A stretch of DNA of 64,000 nucleotides, from contig NZ_OMPO01000002.1 in the NCBI RefSeq assembly GCF_900292035.1, positions 843,078-907,077 of the forward strand, written 5' to 3'. The position numbers and the translations under genes are program-made. Each line of letters begins with the position of its first letter. Within the stretch, counting starts at the first letter, position 1. Shown piece after piece: positions 18,050 to 25,161 of the stretch. Under the pieces are notes generated by a model. The model made no database searches. It was given only the letters and a program-made list of their open reading frames with translations, and was not told where the DNA came from. The DNA is from Blastococcus sp. Marseille-P5729 (GTDB lineage: Bacteria > Actinomycetota > Actinomycetes > Mycobacteriales > Antricoccaceae).

Positions 18050-19075
18050 TCAGCGCACCCAGGACGGCGGCTGCTCGTCCTCGCGGACCGGGGGCGGCGG
18101 CGTGCCGTCACCGAACGGCCGGCCGCCGAGCGACTCCCGGCCGTGCTCGGTCAGCCACGCGTCGAGGTTCGGGCCCTTCGGGATGATCCCGCTCGGGTTG
18201 ATGTCCGTGTGGACGACGTAGTAGTGCGCCTTGATCTGCTCGAAGTCAGTCGTATCGCCGAAGCCAGGCGTCTGGTACAGGTCGCGCGCATAGCCCCAAA
18301 GCGCGGGCATCTCGGCGAGCTTGTTGCGGTTGGTCTTGAAATGCCCGTGATAGACAGGATCGAAGCGCGCGAGCGTGGTGAACAGTCGCACGTCGGCCTC
18401 GGTGATCTGCTCGCCCATCAGGTAGCGGCGATCGGTCAGCCGCTCCTCGAGCCAGTCCAGCGCCGTCCAGAGCCGGTCGTACGCCGCGTCGTAGGACTCC
18501 TGCGATCCGGCGAATCCGCACCGGTAGACGCCGTTGTTGACCTCGGTGTAGATGCGCTGCATGACGTCGTCCATCTCGTCGCGCAGGTCCTCCGGGTAGA
18601 GGTCCGGCGCGCCGTCGCGGTGGAACTCGCGCCATTCGCTGGAGAAGTCCAGGGTGATCTGCGCGAAGTCGTTGGTGACCACCTCGCCGCTGGGGACGTC
18701 GACGATCGCGGGGACGGTGATCCCCTTCGAGTAATCGGGGAAGCGCTTGAGGTAGGCGTCCTTGATGCGCGGGATCTGCAGGACGGGGTCCACGCCGCCT
18801 GGATCGAGATCGAAGGTCCACGAGTCGGGGTCGTGCGTGGGGCCCGGCAGGCCGACGCTGATGGCGTCCTCCAGGCCGAGCAGCCGCCGGACGATCAGGG
18901 TGCGGTTCGCCCACGGGCACGCCCGCGCGGCCACGAGACGGTAGCGACCGGCCTCGACCTTCCACCCGCTGGAGCCGTCCGCGGTGATGCGGTCATCGAT
19001 GTACGTGGTGTCGCGGGTGAACTCCTTGCCCGGCACGGAGTAGACACCGCCCTTGCTGTGCTCTTCGTTCGCCAT
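18050..19075 (-). CDS. Glutathionyl/mycothiolyl-hydroquinone reductase-type GST (Xi class)
   Basis: The 341-aa protein has the Xi-class CPWA motif (ARACPWANRTL, catalytic Cys53), an atypical thioredoxin fold, and an all-alpha C-terminal domain with YRCGFAGSQESYDAAYDRLW and MGEQITEADVRLFTTLARFD. These enzymes reduce thiol-quinone conjugates. In actinomycetes the thiol is probably mycothiol. A RosR-type operator lies at 19083-19100, 8 bp before the start, matching the GST-family target known for RosR. Confidence 0.92.
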   Translation of the reverse strand: MANEEHSKGGVYSVPGKEFTRDTTYIDDRITADGSSGWKVEAGRYRLVAARACPWANRTLIVRRLLGLEDAISVGLPGPTHDPDSWTFDLDPGGVDPVLQIPRIKDAYLKRFPDYSKGITVPAIVDVPSGEVVTNDFAQITLDFSSEWREFHRDGAPDLYPEDLRDEMDDVMQRIYTEVNNGVYRCGFAGSQESYDAAYDRLWTALDWLEERLTDRRYLMGEQITEADVRLFTTLARFDPVYHGHFKTNRNKLAEMPALWGYARDLYQTPGFGDTTDFEQIKAHYYVVHTDINPSGIIPKGPNLDAWLTEHGRESLGGRPFGDGTPPPPVREDEQPPSWVR

Positions 19076-19082
19076 ACCTCAA

Positions 19083-19100
19083 TAGTTGCACCTTCAACTA
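19083..19100 (-). promoter_or_regulatory. RosR-type operator upstream of the GST gene
   Basis: On the gene strand the site reads TAGTTGAAGGTGCAACTA, an 18-bp inverted repeat (TAGTTG/CAACTA). It matches the corynebacterial RosR consensus TTGTTGAYRYRTCAACWA at nearly all arm positions. Its end is 8 bp from the ATG. Confidence 0.65.
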
Positions 19101-19747
19101 CTTTTCGCCACCCCGCCCTTGGCCCGATTCACCCCTGCGTCTTTGACGGGTTGGCGCAGTACGGTCCGGAGCTTCTCCTGCGGCACCCGGCGGGGGTCGC
19201 TCAGGTAAATCTCATGGTGCGGCCCGTTCCAGGTCAGCCCGCGCGACGGCATGATCTCGTGATGCAGCCGGGCGAGGGTCGGCGCCTCGTCGTCATAGCT
19301 GCCGATGTGCATGATCTGCAGCGAGCGTCCCTCGTCGAGCTCGATCGCCCGCACGTCGGCGATCCGCAGCTCCGGCTTGGTCTCCCGCGCCTTTGCCAGA
19401 CCGGCGTCGACGTCCCCGACGGGCACCTGCTCGGGCAGCGGGATCAGCATCGTCCAGTCCCAGTCCGCCTTGCGGCCGCCTGCGAACGCTGTCGGGTCGT
19501 CACTCGACCACAAGCCCTCCAGCGGACCCACCACGAAGTCCACGCCCGATTCTGACCGCGCGGTGAACTTGACGGCGTACGCCGCCGCGTACAGCGCCGG
19601 CACGGCCGAGGCGTACTCCTTTGCGTGGTTCGGGTCGCCATGCCCGTCGATCGCGAGATAACGCATGAGCGGCACGTGCACCTCGACGAAGTTGCGGACG
19701 CCGGGCCGGTACAGGTCCTTGCGATCCTTCTTGAGGTCGATCTTCAC
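19094..19747 (-). CDS. GyrI-like small-molecule-binding domain protein
   Basis: The 217-aa protein starts at GTG 19747, overlapping the upstream small HTH gene by GTGA. It begins KIDLKKDRKDLYRPG and has the two-fold SHS2/GyrI repeat with YLAIDGHGDPN and LQIMHIGSYDDE, as in stand-alone GyrI-like proteins that bind or hydrolyse cyclic or aromatic compounds. The translational coupling to a MerR-type HTH suggests a split MerR sensor. The 3' end overlaps the RosR-type operator of the GST gene by a few bases. Confidence 0.85.
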   Translation of the reverse strand: MKIDLKKDRKDLYRPGVRNFVEVHVPLMRYLAIDGHGDPNHAKEYASAVPALYAAAYAVKFTARSESGVDFVVGPLEGLWSSDDPTAFAGGRKADWDWTMLIPLPEQVPVGDVDAGLAKARETKPELRIADVRAIELDEGRSLQIMHIGSYDDEAPTLARLHHEIMPSRGLTWNGPHHEIYLSDPRRVPQEKLRTVLRQPVKDAGVNRAKGGVAKSS

Positions 19748-19884
19748 GCTGCGGCCTCGTAGTAGCTGTAGCCGCTCGACTCGTCGACCCTGGTCGGGTG
19801 AAGCAGCCCGAGGCGGTCGTATTGCCGAAGCACCCAGGCCGAGACCCCGCCGAGTCGCGCGAAGTCACCGATCGTCAGGGACAT
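19744..19884 (-). CDS. Minimal MerR-type HTH protein (46 aa)
   Basis: The frame runs from ATG 19884 to the TGA at 19744-19746. The sequence MSLTIGDFARLGGVSAWVLR, then QYDRLGLLHPTRVDESSGYS and YYEAAA, is the complete MerR helix-turn-helix plus first wing. It stops where the second wing and dimerisation helix would begin. The stop overlaps the GTG of the GyrI-like gene. Either it is a truncated MerR whose HTH and ligand domains are now separate, or the two chains act together. No frameshift in the overlap would simply fuse a missing middle part, so residues have been lost. Confidence 0.7.
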   Translation of the reverse strand: MSLTIGDFARLGGVSAWVLRQYDRLGLLHPTRVDESSGYSYYEAAA

Positions 19885-19941
19885 GAGTCGACCTTACGAA
19901 CGCACGGCGAGGCGCACCAGGTCTCGCCCCGAGTCCAGCCG

Positions 19942-20856
19942 CTACGCGAAGGCCTCCATGACGCGACGCGCACCGCCGAGATGCCCGCCCTTGACCGCGC
20001 CCGGAACCAGAATCGGCGTCGTCACGCCGGCCTCGACCCAAGCCGCGGTGCGATCGCGCACCTCTTCCGCGCTCCCGTACAGCGTGAAGCTCGACAGCCA
20101 TCGCTCGCTCATCAGCGACGGGATGGCCTTCTGATCGCCGTCCTCGATCGCCTTCTCGAAGGCGTCCATCTCCTGCTCGAACCCGGCGGTGCGCCAGTAG
20201 TTGCGATAGTTCGGCAGCATCGCGTAGCCGACGAGCGACTCGCGGTGCCGATTGGCGGCGGCCTCCTTGTCGTCGTCCACGATGGTGGGGATCATGTTGG
20301 CCACGATGTGCCCTGACTCGCGCCGTTCCGCCGGGATCCGGCCCACGGCACGCGCGGCGTCGTTCAGGCAGATGTTCGCGAAGATCGTTCCTTGGCCGAG
20401 CTCGGTGCTCAGCGCGATCATCTTGTCCCGCAGCGCGGCGAACAGCAGCGGCGGCAGGCCCAGGTCGCGGTCGCCGGGCTTCGGATCATTGGCGCGGAGG
20501 TCCTCGACGTACTGCCGCAGGTCGGCCAGCGGCTTGCCGCGGTTGACCACGCCCATCCGGTCCAGCGCAGGCTCGTGGCTGACCCCCAGACCGAGCAGGA
20601 ACCGGCCGCCGGACACCTCGTTCAGGTACGAGGAGTAGCTGGCCAGAGCCGAGGCGTTCTGCAGGTAGATCGGCTGGATCGACGTCGCGATCTTGTTCTC
20701 GGTCGCGACCGCGAGGGAGCCGCACAGGCCGAGCGCCTCGCCGGGGCTCTGTATGAACAGTCCGGCGAACCCCCGCCTGTCAGCTTCCTGGGCGAGCTCG
20801 ATGGTCTGGCGCCGACGTCCGGGAACGGCGATGAGTGAGAGTGCAGGCGGCGTCAC
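19942..20856 (-). CDS. F420-type luciferase-like oxidoreductase
   Basis: The 304-aa protein starts at GTG 20856 (GAGGACG upstream), giving the family start PALSLIAVPGRRRQTIELAQ. It has a TIM-barrel LLM fold: IATSIQPIYLQNASALA, GRFLLGLGVSHEPALDRMGV, and GSAEEVRDRTAAWVEAGVTT. Such proteins use F420 or FMN to oxidise or reduce small molecules. The upstream GTG at 20910 gives an unlikely N-terminal extension. No RosR site is present, unlike the other LLM gene. Confidence 0.85.
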   Translation of the reverse strand: MTPPALSLIAVPGRRRQTIELAQEADRRGFAGLFIQSPGEALGLCGSLAVATENKIATSIQPIYLQNASALASYSSYLNEVSGGRFLLGLGVSHEPALDRMGVVNRGKPLADLRQYVEDLRANDPKPGDRDLGLPPLLFAALRDKMIALSTELGQGTIFANICLNDAARAVGRIPAERRESGHIVANMIPTIVDDDKEAAANRHRESLVGYAMLPNYRNYWRTAGFEQEMDAFEKAIEDGDQKAIPSLMSERWLSSFTLYGSAEEVRDRTAAWVEAGVTTPILVPGAVKGGHLGGARRVMEAFA

Positions 20857-20963
20857 GATGGCGTCCTCGTCGATCGGTGGAAGAGTTGAGCCAACACTAG
20901 TGCCGACCACCCGCGCCGGTGCAGGGTCGGCTCCAGCGAGGACGCCTCTGGACAGAGGTAGTT

Positions 20964-20980
20964 AGCAGTGCGAAACTGCT
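20964..20980. promoter_or_regulatory. Palindromic operator candidate before the acyl-CoA dehydrogenase gene
   Basis: AGCAGT (20964-20969) and ACTGCT (20975-20980) form a perfect inverted repeat with a 5-nt centre. A second one, CCTCTGGACAGAGG, is at 20945-20958. Both lie 35-70 bp before the ATG at 21015 in the divergent gap. The regulator is unknown. Confidence 0.4.
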
Positions 20981-21014
20981 CGTCACGTCGTCCGCGAGAC
21001 CTGGGAGCCAGCAC

Positions 21015-22163
21015 ATGGAGCGCAATCTGTACGAGCAGGAGCACGAGGACTTCCGCCAGATGGTGCGGTCCTTCATGGAGAAGGAGGTCGCTCCGCACAA
21101 CGAGGAGTGGCTCGACGACAAGATAGTGCCCAAGTCGCTGTTCACCAAGGCCGCCGAGATCGGGCTCATGGGGCTGAACGTGCCCGAGGAGTACGGCGGC
21201 GCCGGCGAGGTCGGCTACCGCTACAACCAGATCATCTCCGAGGAGACCGCCCGCGTCGGCGGGCACCTGGGCGGCATGCGGGTGCACACCGACGTCTGCC
21301 TGCCCTACATCCTCGAGTACGCCAATGACGAGCAGAAGCAGCGCTGGTTGCCGAAGATCGCCGAGGGCAAGGGGATGCTCTCGATCGCGATGACCGAGCC
21401 GGGCACCGGCTCTGACCTCGCCGGCATCAAGACCAACGCCAAGCTGGACGGCGACCACTGGGTGCTCAACGGCGCGAAGACCTTCATCACCGGGGGCGCG
21501 AACGCCGACCTCGTCATCGTCGTCGCGCGGACGTCGACCGACCCGGAGAACCGCCGCAAGGGCCTGAGCCTGCTGGTCGTCGAGGACGGCATGGAGGGCT
21601 TCGAGAAGGGCCGGCTGCTGAACAAGATCGGCCTGCCGCTGCAGGACACCGTCGAGCTGTCATTCACCGACGTGCACGTGCCGACGGCGAACCTCCTCGG
21701 CGAGGAGGGCGAGGCGTTCAGCTACCTCGGCCACAACCTCCCGCAGGAGCGACTGTCGATCGCCTCGGGCGCGCTGGTCGCGTGCGAGGCGGCGCTGAAC
21801 TACACCTTGGAGTACGTCAAGGAACGCGAGGTCTTCGGCAAGGCGCTGGCGACCTTCCAGAACACCAAGTTCGAACTGGCCGCGATCGAGGCCAAGATCG
21901 AGGCCGCCCGGGCCATGGTCGACCGCGCCGTCCTGCTGCACGAGGAGGGCAAGCTGACGCCGGTCGACGCCGCCAAGGCCAAGCTGTTCTGTACCGAGCT
22001 GCAGGGCGAGGTCGTGGACCGCTGCCTGCAGCTGTTCGGCGGGTTCGGCTACATGCTCGAGTACCCCATCGCGCGGCTCTACACCGACGCCCGCGTCACC
22101 CGGATCTACGGCGGGACGTCGGAGATCATGAAGACGATCATCGCCAAATCTCTCGGCATCTAA
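21015..22163 (+). CDS. Acyl-CoA dehydrogenase
   Basis: The 382-aa protein has the three ACAD domains: helical N-terminus with MGLNVPEEYGGAG, beta domain with IAMTEPGTGSDLAGIKTNA and FITGGANADL, and C-terminal bundle with LQLFGGFGYMLEYPIARLYT and IYGGTSEIMKTIIAKSLGI (catalytic Glu in GTSEI). It oxidises acyl-CoA to 2-enoyl-CoA with FAD, passing electrons to ETF. Chain specificity cannot be read. The start is the ATG at 21015. Confidence 0.95.
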   Translation: MERNLYEQEHEDFRQMVRSFMEKEVAPHNEEWLDDKIVPKSLFTKAAEIGLMGLNVPEEYGGAGEVGYRYNQIISEETARVGGHLGGMRVHTDVCLPYILEYANDEQKQRWLPKIAEGKGMLSIAMTEPGTGSDLAGIKTNAKLDGDHWVLNGAKTFITGGANADLVIVVARTSTDPENRRKGLSLLVVEDGMEGFEKGRLLNKIGLPLQDTVELSFTDVHVPTANLLGEEGEAFSYLGHNLPQERLSIASGALVACEAALNYTLEYVKEREVFGKALATFQNTKFELAAIEAKIEAARAMVDRAVLLHEEGKLTPVDAAKAKLFCTELQGEVVDRCLQLFGGFGYMLEYPIARLYTDARVTRIYGGTSEIMKTIIAKSLGI

Positions 22164-22227
22164 GGGTCCTCGCCCCGGTTTTCGAACGGCACGCCGTGGA
22201 ATCCGCGCGATCCGTTCCACGATCGGG

Positions 22228-22950
22228 TCAGCGTCGGGCGGGGCGGCGGTCGAGGCGGCGGCGCAGCATCCAGCGCCAGCCGTTGCGCAGGTACCACTGC
22301 CAGCGCTGCCGCGCGGTGAAGCTCGGCAGACCATCGGGGACGACGACCTCCGGCGGGGCCAGTCCCCACCGCTCGGCGAGGGCCACGGCGTACCGCTCGG
22401 CGTAGTAGTAGTGCCCGGCCTGCGAGAGGTGGGTCCCGTCCGGCCCCGTGACGTGGTTTCCTGGCCACGGCACGTGGATGCCGCCCGCCGCCGTTGATCG
22501 TGCCGCGATGAGCCGGTTGACCAGCGCCCCCTGCCGATCCCACGCCCGCATCGCCCAGGACGGGCCGGGCAGGACCGACGAGATCCGCGGCAGCTCCATC
22601 GTCAGCGGAGAGCCGCCGGCCTCCTGTACCGCGTCGAACACGCGGGTCACCGCAGCGCGCGTCTGATCGAGGGTGTACGACGACCGCAGGACGTCGTTCC
22701 CGCCGATCCACAGGCACACCAGGTCCCCCGGCCGGATGTCGGCCTGCGGCAACTGGCTGGCGAGCACGTCCTGCGAGGTCACTCCGATGCTCGCCAGGCG
22801 TGAGGTGAGCGTCGCGTCGGTGCCCATCAGGCGCAGCAGGTCGACCATGATCTCGTGCCATGGCACCAGCGGGTCGTTGCTCCACACGTCGGCGATCGCG
22901 GCGGTCAGCGAGTCGCCCAGCCCGTGGACGACGACCCGCTCGGGCCTCAT
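22228..22950 (-). CDS. SGNH/GDSL-family hydrolase
   Basis: The 240-aa protein starts at ATG 22950, overlapping the stop of the glycosyltransferase gene (ATGA). It has block I GDSLTAAI (catalytic Ser), block III LWIGGNDVL (Gly and Asn of the oxyanion hole) and block V DGTHLSQAGHYYYAERYA (catalytic Asp and His). The C-terminal 45 residues are Trp/Arg-rich and basic. There is no signal peptide. Being last in a glycan operon, it may deacylate a glycan or lipid-linked sugar (inference). Confidence 0.88.
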   Translation of the reverse strand: MRPERVVVHGLGDSLTAAIADVWSNDPLVPWHEIMVDLLRLMGTDATLTSRLASIGVTSQDVLASQLPQADIRPGDLVCLWIGGNDVLRSSYTLDQTRAAVTRVFDAVQEAGGSPLTMELPRISSVLPGPSWAMRAWDRQGALVNRLIAARSTAAGGIHVPWPGNHVTGPDGTHLSQAGHYYYAERYAVALAERWGLAPPEVVVPDGLPSFTARQRWQWYLRNGWRWMLRRRLDRRPARR

Positions 22951-24074
22951 CGCTCGTACCCGGCCAGCAGCTGCCGCGCCGCCTCCTCCCACGTGTAGCT
23001 CGCGGCGGACGCCGCCGACCCGGCCCGTGCCCGGGGATCGCGCCGCAGCGCCAGCGCGGCCTCGCCGAAGCCCTGTGCAGTGCCCGGCGCGGGGCGAGTC
23101 TGCGGGATCTCGCTGATCGACCCGGACTCGCGGCAGACCACCGGTAGCCCGCACGCCATTGCCTCGAGCGCGCTGACCCCGAAGGTTTCGAAAGGACCGG
23201 GCGCGACAAACACGTCCGCGGAGCGCAGCAGCTCGGCCATCCGGTGTGGACCATCGACGTACCCGACCATGCGGGCATGCGGGTGGCGAGCGACCTGCGC
23301 CGCCTCCGGTCCCGAGCCGATCACGATCAGCTCGACGTCCACCCCGGTGCCGGCGATGTACTCCGCGGCCCGGGCGCTCAGCGTCGGGTCCTTCTCTGCG
23401 GAGAGCCGCCCGGCGTGCACCAGCCGAATCCCACCCGCGGTGGGTTTTGCCTCGCTATCCCCACCTGCGGTGGGTCTTGCCTCGCTAGAGCGAGTCGTAA
23501 CGTCCCGCAGGTGGAAGATCGAGTGGTCGACGCCCCACGGGATGACGCTCACGTCGATGCCGGCGTCGGCGTACGGCGTGGCGGCGAACTCGCTCGGCGC
23601 GACGACGGCATCGACGGAGCGGCCTAGTCGCGCCAGCCAGCGCAAGGTCGGTCGCGCCGCTACGGGCAGCCGGCTCCAGAAGGCCGCGAGCAGGTCGAGC
23701 CGCTCGTGCGCGACCAGCACCGACCGGATGCCGCGCCCGCGACACTCGCCGCCCACCCAGGCGAGCGTCAGCTGGTCGTGCACCTCGACGACGTCCGGGC
23801 GCACCTCGTCGATCAGGGACCGGATCGCTGGCCGGCTGAGCACCAGACGGTAGGGCTGTCCGGGGGCGAGCGGCATCCCGGGCAGCGTGCCGACGTCCAG
23901 CACCCCCGGCACCGCCTCGATGCCGGACGACGGTCCCGGGACGACGATCGTGCTGTGCACCCCTAGGTCGGCGTGGGCGTGCGACAACCGCCGCATGACG
24001 GTGCGTATGCCGCCGCTGGTGGGTGATACGAAGTTGGCCAGGCGCAGGACCTTCAGACGGCGATCAGCGGGCAC
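22947..24074 (-). CDS. GT4 glycosyltransferase with in-frame repeat insertion
   Basis: The 375-aa GT-B enzyme has an N-terminal acceptor domain (LRLANFVSPTSGGIRTVMRR) and a C-terminal nucleotide-sugar domain with HAGRLSAEKDP, GSGPEAAQVARHPHARMVGY and FVAPGPFETFGVSALEAMAC (the E-x7-E motif). Between the two domains it carries a tandem 10-residue repeat, ARPTAGGDSE/AKPTAGG, encoded by a REP-like palindrome (23430-23496). The insertion is in the interdomain linker, which probably explains why it is tolerated. Its start overlaps the end of the upstream glycosyltransferase gene by 11 bp. Confidence 0.9.
   Translation of the reverse strand: MPADRRLKVLRLANFVSPTSGGIRTVMRRLSHAHADLGVHSTIVVPGPSSGIEAVPGVLDVGTLPGMPLAPGQPYRLVLSRPAIRSLIDEVRPDVVEVHDQLTLAWVGGECRGRGIRSVLVAHERLDLLAAFWSRLPVAARPTLRWLARLGRSVDAVVAPSEFAATPYADAGIDVSVIPWGVDHSIFHLRDVTTRSSEARPTAGGDSEAKPTAGGIRLVHAGRLSAEKDPTLSARAAEYIAGTGVDVELIVIGSGPEAAQVARHPHARMVGYVDGPHRMAELLRSADVFVAPGPFETFGVSALEAMACGLPVVCRESGSISEIPQTRPAPGTAQGFGEAALALRRDPRARAGSAASAASYTWEEAARQLLAGYER
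23430..23496. repeat. REP-like palindromic repeat, two tandem units, inside the GT gene
   Basis: Two units with a 30-bp period (23430-23457 and 23460-23487) each contain CCCACC-N3-GGTGGG followed by TTTTGCCTCGCTA or TCTTGCCTCGCTA. The second runs into a perfect palindrome CTCGCTAGAGCGAG (23483-23496). Related copies are at 30384-30438, 34979-34992 and 40768-40784. Confidence 0.75.
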
Positions 24075-25161
24075 TCAACGCCTCGTCGTACGACGACAGC
24101 AGGGACTGCATGCTCGACTCCCACGTCCGGTGTCCCACGGTTGCCGCGATGGCCGTGGGCTCACGCTGCGCCACTGACAGCTCGGCGAGGGCGGCAGCCC
24201 GCAGCGCCGCGGCGTCCCCGCCGGTGAAGTGCCGGCCCGAGACGCCGGGGACGACGAGCTCGGTGCTGCCCGATCCGGCGTCCGGCACGATGCACGGCAC
24301 CCCAGACGAGAGTGCCTCGAGCACGACCTGGGACAGCGTCTCCCCGCGGCCGGGATGCACGAACAGGTCCAGAGACGACACGGCCTTCGGGTAGGCCGGT
24401 CCGGTGAGCTTTCCGGTGAACTCCGCCTCGGGCATGAGCCGTTCGAGCCTGGCCCGCGCGGGGCCGTCGCCGATGATCTTCAGCTGCGTGCCCTCGATAC
24501 CGCGCAACGCGGCGAGCAGGTCGAGCTCCTTCTCACCGGCGAGGCGGCCTGCGTAGCCGATGGTCCGCGGACGGCCGTTCGTGGCGGCGAGACGCTCGTT
24601 CCGACGGTGCGGAGTGAACCGGATGGTGTCGATGGCCCGCAGCCATTCCCGCGGGACCGGGGATCCCCAGCGGCGCAGGGTGTTGAGTGCGTACTGCGAG
24701 CAGGCGACGTTGATGGTGGCCATGGAGTGCAGTGCCCGCTGCACCTTGCTCGCGGCGCGAGAGGTGACGGCGGTGCCCGGCAGCCCGCGCATCACCTGGG
24801 TGCTGAAGGCGGTGAAGTCGGTCAGGTAGGCGGCGACAGCGGGGACGGCGTGACGGCGGGCAGCGCGCAGCGCGCTGTAGCCGACCGACAGCGGCGAGGC
24901 GACGTGTATCAGGTCGGGGCGCCACTGCTGGATCATCCGGACGGTCTTCGCACCCAGCCGGCCGACGGTGTATTCCTGCGTGGGGCCGACGCGCATCGAC
25001 TTCGCGGGGTGCAGCTCCTCGCCCGGCGACTGGTCGGTGACCGGCGCGATCACGCGCGTCTCGTGCCCTCGCGCGCGCAGCTCCTGCACCAGGCGCACGC
25101 TCGAGGTGGCCACGCCGTTCATCGCCGGCGGCCACGACTCGGTCACGAAGACGATCTTCAC
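24064..25161 (-). CDS. GT4 glycosyltransferase
   Basis: The 365-aa protein starts at GTG 25161, overlapping the ugd stop (GTGA). It has KIVFVTESWPPAMNGVATSS at the N-terminus, typical of PimB/MgtA-like actinobacterial GT4 enzymes. The C-terminal domain has GYAGRLAGEKEL, IIGDGPARARLERL and FVHPGRGETLSQVVLEALSS (E-x7-E region). It transfers a sugar from an activated donor to a lipid or glycan. It is the second gene of the ugd operon, so a uronic-acid donor is possible. Confidence 0.9.
   Translation of the reverse strand: MKIVFVTESWPPAMNGVATSSVRLVQELRARGHETRVIAPVTDQSPGEELHPAKSMRVGPTQEYTVGRLGAKTVRMIQQWRPDLIHVASPLSVGYSALRAARRHAVPAVAAYLTDFTAFSTQVMRGLPGTAVTSRAASKVQRALHSMATINVACSQYALNTLRRWGSPVPREWLRAIDTIRFTPHRRNERLAATNGRPRTIGYAGRLAGEKELDLLAALRGIEGTQLKIIGDGPARARLERLMPEAEFTGKLTGPAYPKAVSSLDLFVHPGRGETLSQVVLEALSSGVPCIVPDAGSGSTELVVPGVSGRHFTGGDAAALRAAALAELSVAQREPTAIAATVGHRTWESSMQSLLSSYDEALSAR

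Noticed and set aside
20881..20897. GTTGAGCCAAC upstream of the second LLM gene as another RosR site
   Set aside because: The half-sites are 3 bp apart instead of 6, and the outer positions do not fit the 18-bp consensus.
23430..23496. CRISPR-like array from tandem repeats in the GT gene
   Set aside because: Only two units with no spacers, and the repeats are translated in frame; no cas genes are nearby.
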